From contig JANDLV010000001.1 of the NCBI GenBank assembly GCA_024330185.1, forward strand, positions 1 to 64,000: a stretch of 64,000 nt of DNA, in the 5' to 3' direction. The number at the start of each line of letters is the position of its first letter. Position 1 is the stretch's first letter. The position numbers and the translations under genes are program-made. The stretch is from Candidatus Siliceabacter maunaloa (lineage in GTDB: Bacteria > Actinomycetota > Thermoleophilia > Solirubrobacterales > Solirubrobacteraceae). A model generated the notes under the pieces. It worked only from the letters and a program-made list of their open reading frames with translations, did not search any database and was not told the DNA's origin. Below are positions 37,412 through 45,740 of the stretch, in pieces.

Positions 37412-38929
37412 ATGGGCCCTCGCCGGACCGCCGTCATCGACCTCGGCTCCAACTCGTTTCGCCTCGTGGTCTTCACCGCGGACGAGGGCTGGTGGCAGCG
37501 CACGGACGAGATCTTCGAGGCGGTGCGCATCGGGGAGGGACAGGCACCGGGCGGGCCCCTCGGCGACGAGCCGATGGAGCGCGCGCTGTCGACCATCGAG
37601 GTCTTCTCGCACTTCTGCTCGGCCGCGGGCCTGCTGCCCCAGGACGTCGACGCGGTGGCCACCAGCGCCATCCGCGACGCCGCCAACCGCGACGACTTCC
37701 TGCGCCGCGCGCGCGAGAAGTCGGGCCTGGCCGTGCGTGTCCTCAGCCGCGACGAGGAGGCGCGCGCCGGCTACCTGGCCGCCGTCAACACCACGACGCT
37801 GGCCGACGGCGTCGTGGCCGATCTCGGCGGCGGCTCGCTGCAGCTCGTCGAGGTGCGGGGACGCCACGCGCGCGAGCTGCGCTCCTGGCCCCTCGGGGCG
37901 GTGCGCATGACCGAGCGCTTCCTGCCCGGCGGGGGGCCCGTGAAGTCCAAGGCGCTCAAGGCGCTGCGTACGCATGCGCGCGAGGAGGTCGGCACCGCGC
38001 CGTGGCTCGCGCGCGCCGACCGGCTCGTGGGCCTGGGCGGCACGGTGCGCAACCTGGCCACCGCGACGCAGGCGGCCGCCGGGCTGCCCTCGTTCGGCGT
38101 GCAGGGCTTCGTGCTCGACCGCGACGCCCTGGACGGCCTGATCGAGCGGCTGGCCGGCATGGACGCGCGCGACCGCAGCAAGGTCCCGGGCATCAAGGCC
38201 GGGCGCGCCGACGTGATCCTGGCCGGGGCGGTGGTCCTCGAGGCCGTGCTGCGCGAGGCCGGCTGCGACGAGCTGGAGGTCACCGAGGCGGGCCTGCGCG
38301 AGGGGGTCTTCTTCGAGCGCGCGCTGCCCGGCGACCCGCCCCTGGTCGACGACGTGCGCCGCGCCAGCGTGCGCAACCTGGCCGCCCGCCACGGCGCGGA
38401 CACCGAGCACACCGAGCACGTGGCCACGCTGTCCCTGGGCCTGTTCGACGAGCTGGCCGCCCACGGCCTGCACGGCGGCGACCCGATCGAGCGTGAGCTG
38501 CTGTGGGCCGCGGCGCGCCTGCACGACATCGGGATGACCGTCGACTACGACGACCACCACAAGCACTCGCGCTACCTCATCCTCAATGCGGGGCTTCCGG
38601 GCTTCGCGCCGGCCGAGCTGGCGCTGATAGCCCAGGCCGCGCGCTATCACCGCAAGGGCATGCCCGACCTCGGCCCCTTCGCCGGCCTGGCCCGCCCGGG
38701 GGATGCGCAGCGCCTGGATCGCCTGTCCGTCCTGCTGCGCCTGGCCGAGGACCTGGAGCGCAGTCGCGACCAGCTCGTGCGCGCCGCCCATGTGGCCCAG
38801 GCCGACGGCGAGGTGCGCCTGGAGCTCGACGCGCCCGGTGACGCGCGCGTGGCGCGCTGGGCGGCCGAGCGCGAGACCGACCTCTTCGCGCGTGCCTTCG
38901 GGCGGGACCTGGCCATCGCGAAGCGGTAG
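37412..38929 (+). CDS. Ppx/GppA exopolyphosphatase family protein
   Basis: This 505-residue protein has the actin-like ASKHA start TAVIDLGSNSFRLVVFTADE. It continues VDAVATSAIRDAANRDDFLR, the second phosphate loop VVADLGGGSLQLVEVRG, and VGLGGTVRNLATAT. The C-terminal half (about 310-505) carries an HD-like helical domain with LHDIGMTVDYDDHHKHSRYL and AQAARYHRKGMPDLGP, the two-domain form of Ppx/GppA enzymes that degrade polyphosphate or pppGpp. TACCCT at 37399-37404 lies 7 nt before the ATG (leaderless). Which of the two substrates it uses cannot be told. Confidence 0.94.
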   Translation: MGPRRTAVIDLGSNSFRLVVFTADEGWWQRTDEIFEAVRIGEGQAPGGPLGDEPMERALSTIEVFSHFCSAAGLLPQDVDAVATSAIRDAANRDDFLRRAREKSGLAVRVLSRDEEARAGYLAAVNTTTLADGVVADLGGGSLQLVEVRGRHARELRSWPLGAVRMTERFLPGGGPVKSKALKALRTHAREEVGTAPWLARADRLVGLGGTVRNLATATQAAAGLPSFGVQGFVLDRDALDGLIERLAGMDARDRSKVPGIKAGRADVILAGAVVLEAVLREAGCDELEVTEAGLREGVFFERALPGDPPLVDDVRRASVRNLAARHGADTEHTEHVATLSLGLFDELAAHGLHGGDPIERELLWAAARLHDIGMTVDYDDHHKHSRYLILNAGLPGFAPAELALIAQAARYHRKGMPDLGPFAGLARPGDAQRLDRLSVLLRLAEDLERSRDQLVRAAHVAQADGEVRLELDAPGDARVARWAAERETDLFARAFGRDLAIAKR

Positions 38930-38959
38930 GGCGCCGGCGCCGGCGGGTAGCCGCCGCCC

Positions 38960-39613
38960 ATGGCGATCCAGTTCGGCACCGGACCCCTGGCCGGCGGCGG
39001 CGAGCCGCACGTCCTCGACGAGCCGCGCCGCCTGCGCGCGGTGGTCGGCGACCGTGTCGTGCTCGACTCCACCCGTGCCAAGCTCGTCTTCGCGCCCCGC
39101 TCGTTCATGGCTCCGTGCGTCCCGCGCGAGGACGTCGCCGAGGGCGTCGCCGTCGAGGACGCGCCGGTGGCCGGTCACGTCACGCTGGCGCAGGAGGACG
39201 CGCAGTGGTTCCTCGAGGAGGAAAGGGTCTTCGGCCACCTGCGCGACCCCTACCACCGCGTCGACGTGGTCGAGGCCTCCCGTCCGGCCACCGTGACCGC
39301 GGCGGGAGCGACCATCGCGAGCACACCACGGGCCAAGCTCCTCTACGAGACCAGCCTGCCGCTGCGCGTCTACGTGCCCGCAGCCGCGGTCCAGGTGGGC
39401 GTGCTCGCGCCCAGCGAGAAGCGCACGCTGTGCCCCTACAAGGGGGAGGCCAGCTACTGGCACGTCACCGTCGACGGCCGGCGCCTCGAGGATGCCGCGT
39501 GGAGCTACGAGACCGCGCTGCCCGAGTCCATCGGCGTGCGCCACCACGTGTGCTTCCTGGCCGACGGGATGGAGACCCGCCTCGAGGAGCCCGCGCAGCG
39601 CTTCACGCTCTGA
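38960..39613 (+). CDS. DUF427 domain protein
   Basis: This 217-residue protein is built from two similar beta-rich halves. The second has the DUF427 signature: ASTPRAKLLYETSLPLRVYV, then KRTLCPYKGEASYWHVTVDG and AAWSYETALPESIGVRHHV. The first half has VVLDSTRAKLVFAPRSFMAP and a partial copy of the pattern. The CPYKG and Trp residues are the strongest markers. The biochemical role of this family is unknown. It lies 30 bp after ppx on the same strand and may be co-transcribed. Confidence 0.87.
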   Translation: MAIQFGTGPLAGGGEPHVLDEPRRLRAVVGDRVVLDSTRAKLVFAPRSFMAPCVPREDVAEGVAVEDAPVAGHVTLAQEDAQWFLEEERVFGHLRDPYHRVDVVEASRPATVTAAGATIASTPRAKLLYETSLPLRVYVPAAAVQVGVLAPSEKRTLCPYKGEASYWHVTVDGRRLEDAAWSYETALPESIGVRHHVCFLADGMETRLEEPAQRFTL

Positions 39614-39643
39614 GCGTGAGCGGCTGGGCCCGCGGCGCGGCGA

Positions 39644-40003
39644 TCAGGCCTGCGCCATCCGGTAGAAGAAGGCGCCGGTCGCCGCTCCGAAGGTCCCGGC
39701 GACGGCGACCGCCACGTTGATGTCGGTCGGGGCGCCGCTCAGCAGCGCCAGCACGACGGCCAGGCCGGCAGGAGGCACGATGGCCGCCGCCAGGCCCGAT
39801 CCGTCGACGCGGTGGTCGTCCACGGTCACCTGCCAGGCGCCCAGCGCCCCGGCGGCGATGGCACTCGACGCGGCGATGACGACCCCGAGCAGGTTGCGCG
39901 TCTCACTCGAGCTGTCGAAGGCGCCCTCGACGGTGGCGAGCAGGAACACCAGGGCAGCGAAGGCCACCAGGCTGGTCAGCGCGATGCGGAGGAGCCTCAC
40001 CAT
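39644..40003 (-). CDS. small four-helix membrane protein, unknown
   Basis: This 119-residue protein is predicted to have four membrane segments: LLRIALTSLVAFAALVFLLA, LGVVIAASSAIAAGALGAW, LAAAIVPPAGLAVVLALLSG and VAVAVAGTFGAATGAFFYRM. No family is recognised. It is convergent with the DUF427 gene and divergent from the epimerase-like gene. The ATG at 40003 is chosen because upstream residues in the frame are low-complexity and antisense to the epimerase gene. Confidence 0.7.
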   Translation of the reverse strand: MVRLLRIALTSLVAFAALVFLLATVEGAFDSSSETRNLLGVVIAASSAIAAGALGAWQVTVDDHRVDGSGLAAAIVPPAGLAVVLALLSGAPTDINVAVAVAGTFGAATGAFFYRMAQA

Positions 40004-40112
40004 GGCGCCGCAGACTAGTCGTGAGCCGGGCGGGCGGTCGGAGGCGGCGCCCGGCAGTGCGCCAAGGAGGTCAGAGGTGGCGCTCGCTACCCGTGGCGCG
40101 TACCCTGGCTGG

Positions 40113-41522
40113 ATGCCGGGGGTTACCGGGAGCCTGTGGGAAGGCCTGACGAGGGCGACGGGCGTGCTGGCCGCCGTCGTGCTGCTGGCGCTCGCCGCGC
40201 TGCTGTGGTCGGCGCGGCCCGCCGAGGCCAGCCCGCTGGTCATCGTCGACGGCGACCTGCTGGAGATCGTCGAGGACCCGCTGCTGCCCCCGCCGGCGGG
40301 CGCGCCCTCTGACCAGCCGCCATCCGACCGGCGCGGTGCCGACCAGCGCGATCTCTCCGATCTGCTCGGTGACCTGCTGCCCTTCCTGGATCCGGGTCCG
40401 CCGCCTCCGGCGCCCGACGAGCCGCCACCCGGACCCCCGCCGTCGCCCGATCCCGAGCCGCCCGATCCCGACCCGGCCCCCGAGCCCGAGCCCGACGAGC
40501 CCCGACGCGGCAAGCAGGCCCTGGGCAGGGGCTCCGTGGGAACGGTGCTCGACCGCGCCCGCAGCCGTCGCGCGATCAGCGCGAGCGAACGGCGCGCGAT
40601 GGGGCGCACCATCACCCGCGCGCGCAAGACCCGCTCGCGGCTGGGCGGCCGCCGGCAGCGGGAGCTGTCGCGGGTCATCGTCGACGTCGAGCGCCTGGCC
40701 GCCCGTGGGCGCCTGACCACCGGGCGCCTGGAGGTCGCCTTCCTCCAGGTCAAGCGCAACGCCGAGTACTGGAGCGATCACGCCACGGCCCGCAACGGCC
40801 AGCGGGTCGCCTTCCGGGGCAGCCCGATCATCTTCCAGTACTTCCCTGGTCAGGGCCTGCAGTTCCACCCCCTGGCCAACTTCGGCAAGGCCAACGCGCT
40901 CTACAACCAGTGCGTCTCCGGGGACGGGCCGTGCCGGCGCAACGCCCTGCGCACCTACCTCGACGAGCTGGCCGCGCTCGGTTCCACGCGCGGCGGGGGC
41001 TTCCTCACGTGGGAGTACTTCTTCCGCTTCGGCGGAGGGTCGCCGCCGTGGACCAGCGGCATGTCCCAGGGCACCGCGCTGCAGGCCTTCTCGCGCTCGG
41101 CCCGCCTGCTCGACGAGCCGCGCTACGAGCGCTACGCGGGGGCGACGCTGGGCGCCTTCTCCAAGCGCCCGGGCAACGGCGTGCGCGTCGACTCCTCGGG
41201 CGGGCGCCACTACCTCCTGTACTCCTACGACCGCCGCCTGCGCGTGCTCAACGGCCACCTGCAGTCCGTCATCGGCCTCTTCGACCACGCCCGCGCCTCG
41301 GACAGCACCCGCGCCCGGGACCTCTACCGCGCCGGCAGCCGCTCGGCGCTGCGCGAACTGCGCCGCTACGACCTGGGCAACTGGTCGCGCTACGCGCAGG
41401 GCGGCGGCCGCGCGTCCCGCGAGTACCACGAGCTGGTCACGGTCTTCCTCGAGCGCCTCTGCGAGCGCACCGAGCATCGGACCTACTGCACCTACGCCAA
41501 GCGCTTCCGCGGCTACCTCTAG
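40113..41522 (+). CDS. secreted D-glucuronyl C5-epimerase-like protein
   Basis: This is a 469-residue protein. A signal or anchor helix (ATGVLAAVVLLALAALLWSA) is followed by a long Pro/Glu/Asp-rich stretch (about 55-135) and a basic helical region. The C-terminal domain (about 230-469) shows the C5-epimerase signature: FLTWEYFFRFGGGSPPWTSG continuing MSQGTALQAFSRSARLLDE, then HYLLYSYDRRLRVLNGHLQS. That family acts on uronic acids of polysaccharides, or on related (alpha/alpha) toroid substrates. The enzyme would be outside the membrane, acting on the cell envelope or capsule. TACCCT (40101-40106) lies 6 nt before the ATG (leaderless). Confidence 0.82.
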   Translation: MPGVTGSLWEGLTRATGVLAAVVLLALAALLWSARPAEASPLVIVDGDLLEIVEDPLLPPPAGAPSDQPPSDRRGADQRDLSDLLGDLLPFLDPGPPPPAPDEPPPGPPPSPDPEPPDPDPAPEPEPDEPRRGKQALGRGSVGTVLDRARSRRAISASERRAMGRTITRARKTRSRLGGRRQRELSRVIVDVERLAARGRLTTGRLEVAFLQVKRNAEYWSDHATARNGQRVAFRGSPIIFQYFPGQGLQFHPLANFGKANALYNQCVSGDGPCRRNALRTYLDELAALGSTRGGGFLTWEYFFRFGGGSPPWTSGMSQGTALQAFSRSARLLDEPRYERYAGATLGAFSKRPGNGVRVDSSGGRHYLLYSYDRRLRVLNGHLQSVIGLFDHARASDSTRARDLYRAGSRSALRELRRYDLGNWSRYAQGGGRASREYHELVTVFLERLCERTEHRTYCTYAKRFRGYL

Positions 41523-41579
41523 GCCTCCGGCGACGTCCCCATCCGCCGGGCGACGCGGATGGCCTCCTCGGCGTCCCGG

Positions 41580-41957
41580 CTACCGCTTCTCGATCAGCTC
41601 GATGCGGTAGCCGTCGGGGTCGCGCACGAAGCAGATGCGCGAGCCGCCGGCCCTGACCTGGTAGGGCGGCTTCTCGGGCTCGATGCCCTGCTCGCCCAGG
41701 GCGGCGAGCTTGGCGTCGAGGTCGTCCACCGTGACCGCGACGTGGTTGTAGCCGGTACCCAGGTCGTAGGAGTCCACGCCCGGGTTCTTGGTGAGCTCGA
41801 GACGGTCGCCGTCGCCGGGCAGGCCCATGAACACGTTGGTGGCGCCGTCGGGGAGGTCCATCCGCCGGCGCTCCTCGAAGCCCAGGGCCCCGTAGAAGAT
41901 CACCGACCGATCGATCTCGCCGATGCGATAGCAGGTATGGATGAGTTCTTCGCTCAT
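41580..41957 (-). CDS. gloA: glyoxalase I/VOC family protein
   Basis: This 125-residue single-domain VOC protein has metal ligands at the expected places: His in ELIHTCYRIGEID, Glu in DRLELTKNPG, His in GYNHVAVTVDD and Glu in DGYRIELIEKR. Its length and order match lactoylglutathione lyase. In actinobacteria the thiol cofactor would be mycothiol rather than glutathione, so the exact thiol is uncertain. It detoxifies methylglyoxal. The ATG at 41957 overlaps the RTX gene stop by one base, so they share a transcript. Confidence 0.92.
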   Translation of the reverse strand: MSEELIHTCYRIGEIDRSVIFYGALGFEERRRMDLPDGATNVFMGLPGDGDRLELTKNPGVDSYDLGTGYNHVAVTVDDLDAKLAALGEQGIEPEKPPYQVRAGGSRICFVRDPDGYRIELIEKR

Positions 41958-43027
41958 CACAGGGACTCCAGGCACGCGATGACCGCCTCGCGGCCGCCGC
42001 CGGTCGCCGAGGCGCAGGCCACCTGGCCCAGGTCGCCACGCTCGGCGCGCCGCGGGGGCGAGGGCGCCGTCTTGTTGCGGTACACGCGCTCGCAGTCCGA
42101 GCGCACGCTGTCGCCGCGGTCGACGTAGACGCGGTCGAAGCCGGGGCCGCAGTCGATGAAGTCACGCCCGCCGCCAACGGCGACGATGATGTCGTTCCCG
42201 CCCCCGCCGTAGAGCCGGTCGGGATCGAAGCCGCCGTTGATGTAGTCGTCGCCGTCCTCGCCGCGGATGTAGTCCTCGCCCCGCCCGCCCTGGAGCTCGT
42301 CGTCGCCGGGTCCTCCGTAGAGGCGATCGTCGCCGGTGCGCCCGAAGATCTGGTCGAAGCCATCGCCGCCGCGCAGCGTGTCGCGGCCGCTGGAGCCCTC
42401 CAGGTCGTCGTCGCCTCCGCGGCCGAAGCACTCCCCGCCGCGGGTGGTCATGCGCAGCGCCTCGGCCGCATCGGTGCCGCCCGCCCTGCACGTGCGCGTG
42501 TTGATCCCACTCTCGAACTTGACCCGGTTCTCGCACCCGCCCATGCGGTCAAGCTCGCTGTCGAGGTTGTAGATCGCCCAGTCCTCGCCCGGCCCGCAGT
42601 CGATCGTGTCCACGCCCGAGCCTCCCACGACGAAGTCGTCGCCGTGGCCGCCGAAGACGCGGTCGCTGCCCCGGCCCGCGTCGATGCGGTCGCTCCCGTT
42701 CCCGCCGACGATGCGGTCGTCGCCGAAGCGCTCCTCGACGATCAGGTCGTCGCCGTCGTTGCCGTAGAGGCGGTCGTCCCCGTCGTCGCCGTCGATGGTG
42801 TCCTCGTCGTCGCCGCCGAGGACGGTGTCGTCGCCGGTCTCCCCGAAGAGGCGGTCGTCCCCGCCGCGACCCTCGATGCGGTCGTCGCCGCTGCGCCCGG
42901 AGATCAGGTCGTCGCCGTTGGTGCCGGTCAGGTCGTTGGGGCCGTTGCTGCCCACGATGTTCTTGGCCAGCGCGGCGGCCGGGAGCACCAGCAGGGCGCA
43001 CAGCACGAGGGTGAGGACGGATCGCAT
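41957..43027 (-). CDS. secreted RTX calcium-binding repeat protein 1
   Basis: This 356-residue protein has a signal peptide (VLTLVLCALLVLPAAALA). Tandem nonapeptides of the GGxGxDxUx type run through residues 25-155 and 195-290, for example GDDRLFGETGDDTVLGGDDE and GGPGDDELQGGRGEDYIRGE. Such repeats bind Ca2+ and form parallel beta-rolls outside the cell. Between and after the repeats are DCGPGEDWAIYN and DCGPGFDRVYVD, cysteine-containing turns repeated also in RTX protein 2. No catalytic domain is seen. TACGGT (reverse, 43034-43039) lies 6 nt before the ATG. The gene precedes gloA. Confidence 0.9.
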   Translation of the reverse strand: MRSVLTLVLCALLVLPAAALAKNIVGSNGPNDLTGTNGDDLISGRSGDDRIEGRGGDDRLFGETGDDTVLGGDDEDTIDGDDGDDRLYGNDGDDLIVEERFGDDRIVGGNGSDRIDAGRGSDRVFGGHGDDFVVGGSGVDTIDCGPGEDWAIYNLDSELDRMGGCENRVKFESGINTRTCRAGGTDAAEALRMTTRGGECFGRGGDDDLEGSSGRDTLRGGDGFDQIFGRTGDDRLYGGPGDDELQGGRGEDYIRGEDGDDYINGGFDPDRLYGGGGNDIIVAVGGGRDFIDCGPGFDRVYVDRGDSVRSDCERVYRNKTAPSPPRRAERGDLGQVACASATGGGREAVIACLESL

Positions 43028-43065
43028 GAGCGGACCGTAGCCGCGCGAGTACCCTCGCTGGCCGA

Positions 43066-44448
43066 ATGGCCGACAAGGATCCGATCCCGACCTCCCGGCT
43101 GCGCCGGTCCGGGCAGATGGCGCGCCTGGGAGCGGAGACCGCCGCCCGCAGCCTGGGCACCAAAGCGGCCAACCTGACCCGCGACGAGGAGGCTCGCCAC
43201 GAGGCCGCCTCCCGCCGTCAACTGGAGACCGCCGAGCAGATCGTCGCCGCCCTGGGCACGATGAAGGGCGCGGCCATGAAGCTCGGCCAGGTGATGTCGT
43301 TCCTCGACGTCGGCATGGTCCCCGACGAGCACCGCGAGGCCTTCCAGGCCAAGCTCGCCGAGCTGCGCGACGCCGCGCCCAAGGTGTCCTTCCAGGACAT
43401 GAAGCGCGTGCTGGAGGGCGAGTACGGCGACAAGCTCGACAACGTCTTCGAGACCTTCGACCCCGTGCCGATCGCCGCGGCCTCGATCGGGCAGGTCTAC
43501 CGGGCGCGCACGCTGGACGGCCGCGACGTCGCGGTCAAGGTCCAGTACCCCGGCGTGGCCACCGCGGTGCGCTCGGACATGCAGAACCTCGGGATGATCA
43601 TGCGCCTGATGAAACGCGTCGCGCCGGGCCTCGACGTCAAGGCGGTGGCCCACGAGGTCCGCGAGCGCATCGAGGAGGAGCTCGACTACGAGCTCGAGGC
43701 CCAGAACCAGCGCACGCTGGAGCGCATCTTCCGTGGCCATCCGTTCATCCACGTGCCCGGCGTGCTGACCTCGCTGTCCCACGAGAAGGTCGTGGTGAGC
43801 GAGTTCGTCGAGGGCCGGGGCTTCGAGGAGCTCAAGCAGCTCGACCAGGCCGAGCGCGACCGCATCGGCGAGATCATCTTCCGCTTCTACTTCGGCTGCA
43901 TGTACCGCCACCACCAGTTCAGCGGCGATCCCCACCCGGGCAACTCGCTGCTCATGGACGACGGGCGCATGGCCTTCATCGACTTCGGCCTGTTCAAGCG
44001 CATCCCGGCGCAGGCGGCCGAGCTGGAGCTCGAGCACCAGCGCCTGGGCATCGCGCGCGACGGCGACGGGCTGATCGCCCAACTCAACCGCGCGGGCTGG
44101 ATCCAGGACACCTCGCGCTACAGCGCCGAGGGCATCCTCTCCCAGTTCGACGACCTGACCTGGTGGTACACGCGCGACGAGGAGGTCGCGCTCACGCCGG
44201 AGATCGCCACGGAGGTGTTCATCGAGATGGGCGACATGCGCTCCAAGCACTTCCAGCAGATGCGCCACGAGACCCTGCCGCCCGACCACCTCTTCGGCCG
44301 CCGCCTGGAGACGCTGACCCTGGCGGTCATGAGCCAACTGCGCGCGCGGGGCAACTGGCACCGCACGGCGCGCGAGTGGATCTACGCCGACCCGCCGGCC
44401 ACCGAGCTGGGCCGCCAGGAGGCCGAGTTCTACGCACGCGCCGCGTAG
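43066..44448 (+). CDS. ABC1/UbiB-family atypical kinase
   Basis: This 460-residue protein carries the UbiB/ADCK signature: KxGQ helix AAMKLGQVMSFLD, Ala-rich nucleotide loop VPIAAASIGQVYRARTLDG, VAVKVQYPG with the ATP-binding Lys, catalytic HHQFSGDPHPGNSLLMDDG, and metal-binding MAFIDFGLFKRI. Family members are ATPases/kinases that support isoprenoid quinone metabolism or membrane lipid handling. There is no membrane helix. TACCCT (43050-43055) is 10 nt from the ATG, divergent from the RTX gene with a very short shared promoter region. Confidence 0.93.
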   Translation: MADKDPIPTSRLRRSGQMARLGAETAARSLGTKAANLTRDEEARHEAASRRQLETAEQIVAALGTMKGAAMKLGQVMSFLDVGMVPDEHREAFQAKLAELRDAAPKVSFQDMKRVLEGEYGDKLDNVFETFDPVPIAAASIGQVYRARTLDGRDVAVKVQYPGVATAVRSDMQNLGMIMRLMKRVAPGLDVKAVAHEVRERIEEELDYELEAQNQRTLERIFRGHPFIHVPGVLTSLSHEKVVVSEFVEGRGFEELKQLDQAERDRIGEIIFRFYFGCMYRHHQFSGDPHPGNSLLMDDGRMAFIDFGLFKRIPAQAAELELEHQRLGIARDGDGLIAQLNRAGWIQDTSRYSAEGILSQFDDLTWWYTRDEEVALTPEIATEVFIEMGDMRSKHFQQMRHETLPPDHLFGRRLETLTLAVMSQLRARGNWHRTAREWIYADPPATELGRQEAEFYARAA

Positions 44449-44470
44449 GGGCGCGGCCACGGGCACCCTC

Positions 44471-45097
44471 GTGCGGCTGCGCCTCATCGGGCTGGCCGTC
44501 GCGCTGGCGGCCGTCGCGCTGGCGGTGCTGCTCGTGGTCGCCCGCTCGCCGGAGGACGTGCGCCGCGCCGTGGACGACGCGGGCGCCTGGGCTCCGGTGG
44601 CCTTCGTGGTCGCCGCCACGCTGCTGACCTGCGCGTTCTTCCCCTTCCCGATCATGGCCGCGTCGGCCGGGCTGCTCTTCGGGGTGACCGCGGGGACCGC
44701 ACTCTCCATCACGGGCGGGACGCTGGGCGCGTTCGTCGCCTTCCTCGTCGCCCGCTACATCGCGCGCCAGGGTGCGGAGGACCTCGCCGGCGACCGCCTC
44801 GCGCGGGTGCGCGCATTCGTGGCGCGCCGGGGCTTCGTCGCGGTCCTCTACGCGCGGATCTTCCCCGGCGTCCCCCGCGACCTGGCCAACTACGTCTTCG
44901 GCGTCACGCGCGTGGGCTTCGCCGCCTACGCGACGGCCACGCTGCTGGGCATCGCCCCGCGCGCGTACGCCTACACGGCGCTGGGCGGGACCCTCGGCGA
45001 CCTCACGTCGACCCAGAGCATCGTCGCGGTCTCGGTGCTCGTGGCGATGGGGGCGCTGGGCCTCGCGCTCGTGGCGCTCGAGCGCCGCCGCGCGTGA
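44471..45097 (+). CDS. TVP38/TMEM64 (DedA-like) membrane protein
   Basis: This 208-residue protein is predicted to have five or six helices. The core motif is TCAFFPFPIMAASAGLLFG, then TAGTALSITGGTLGAFVAF-like glycine-rich helix pairs and FVAVLYARIFPGVPRDLANY, followed by VFGVTRVGFAAYATATLLGI. Those match the VTT/SNARE-associated (DedA-like) domain, whose bacterial members are linked to lipid scrambling and membrane homeostasis. GTG start is 22 bp after the ABC1 kinase gene, so they likely form an operon. Confidence 0.9.
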   Translation: MRLRLIGLAVALAAVALAVLLVVARSPEDVRRAVDDAGAWAPVAFVVAATLLTCAFFPFPIMAASAGLLFGVTAGTALSITGGTLGAFVAFLVARYIARQGAEDLAGDRLARVRAFVARRGFVAVLYARIFPGVPRDLANYVFGVTRVGFAAYATATLLGIAPRAYAYTALGGTLGDLTSTQSIVAVSVLVAMGALGLALVALERRRA

Positions 45098-45155
45098 GCG
45101 TGCGCAGTTCCTACGCAGTGTTGTTGCGAACGGGGGCTGATCTGTTGCAAACGCC

Positions 45156-45740
45156 GTGACGCAGGGAGGGATCGAGCTGCACCGCACGCGCACGCTCACC
45201 CCTCCCTCGGTGACCGTCGTTCGAGGCATCGTCACGACCACGGTGAGCCGCACGCTCATCGACCTCACCGAGTGCTCGCCCGACAACCACCTGCGCCGCG
45301 CCGTCGACGAGGCCGACCGCCTGGGCTGGCTGAACCTCCGCGACCTCGACGCGCGCATGACAGAGGCCACCGGCCGCCACGGCCTCCCCAGGCTCCAACG
45401 GCTGCTGCAAAGACACCGCCCCACCGGCTTCAGCAGATCAGATCTGGAGCGCCGCTTCCTCTCCCTCACCGCTGCAGTCGGTCTACCGACACCGCTGGTC
45501 AACCACACCATCGAGGGCCTCGAGGTCGACTTCCACTGGCCCGACCGCCGCCTCGTCGTCGAGATCGACAGCTACGAGTACCACCGCACCCGGGCGCGGT
45601 TCGAGGCCGACCGGGCGCGAGACCGCCACCTCACGCTCGCCGGCTGGCGCGTCCTGCGCATCACCGACCACGCCCTCGTCCACGAACCGCAAGCGGTCGA
45701 GGCGGATCTCCGTGCGGCTACTAGGTCTCCTGCACCGTGA
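45156..45740 (+). CDS. AbiEi-like/DUF559 protein, N-terminally truncated
   Basis: This 194-residue frame begins within the expected sequence. GIELHRTRTLTPPSVTVVRG and TTTVSRTLIDLTECSPDNHL belong to the second domain of AbiEi-like proteins. The C-terminal half (about 95-190) is a DUF559, Vsr-like nuclease fold: LERRFLSLTAAVGLPTPLVN, LEVDFHWPDRRLVVEIDSYE, DRARDRHLTLAGWRVLRITD. The Glu/Asp of the VEIDS strand fit the active site. The usual N-terminal winged-helix domain is absent: upstream only about 60 bp separate it from the TVP38 gene. It may be a remnant translated from the GTG at 45156. Its end overlaps the convergent pyruvate kinase by 20 bp. Confidence 0.68.
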   Translation: MTQGGIELHRTRTLTPPSVTVVRGIVTTTVSRTLIDLTECSPDNHLRRAVDEADRLGWLNLRDLDARMTEATGRHGLPRLQRLLQRHRPTGFSRSDLERRFLSLTAAVGLPTPLVNHTIEGLEVDFHWPDRRLVVEIDSYEYHRTRARFEADRARDRHLTLAGWRVLRITDHALVHEPQAVEADLRAATRSPAP

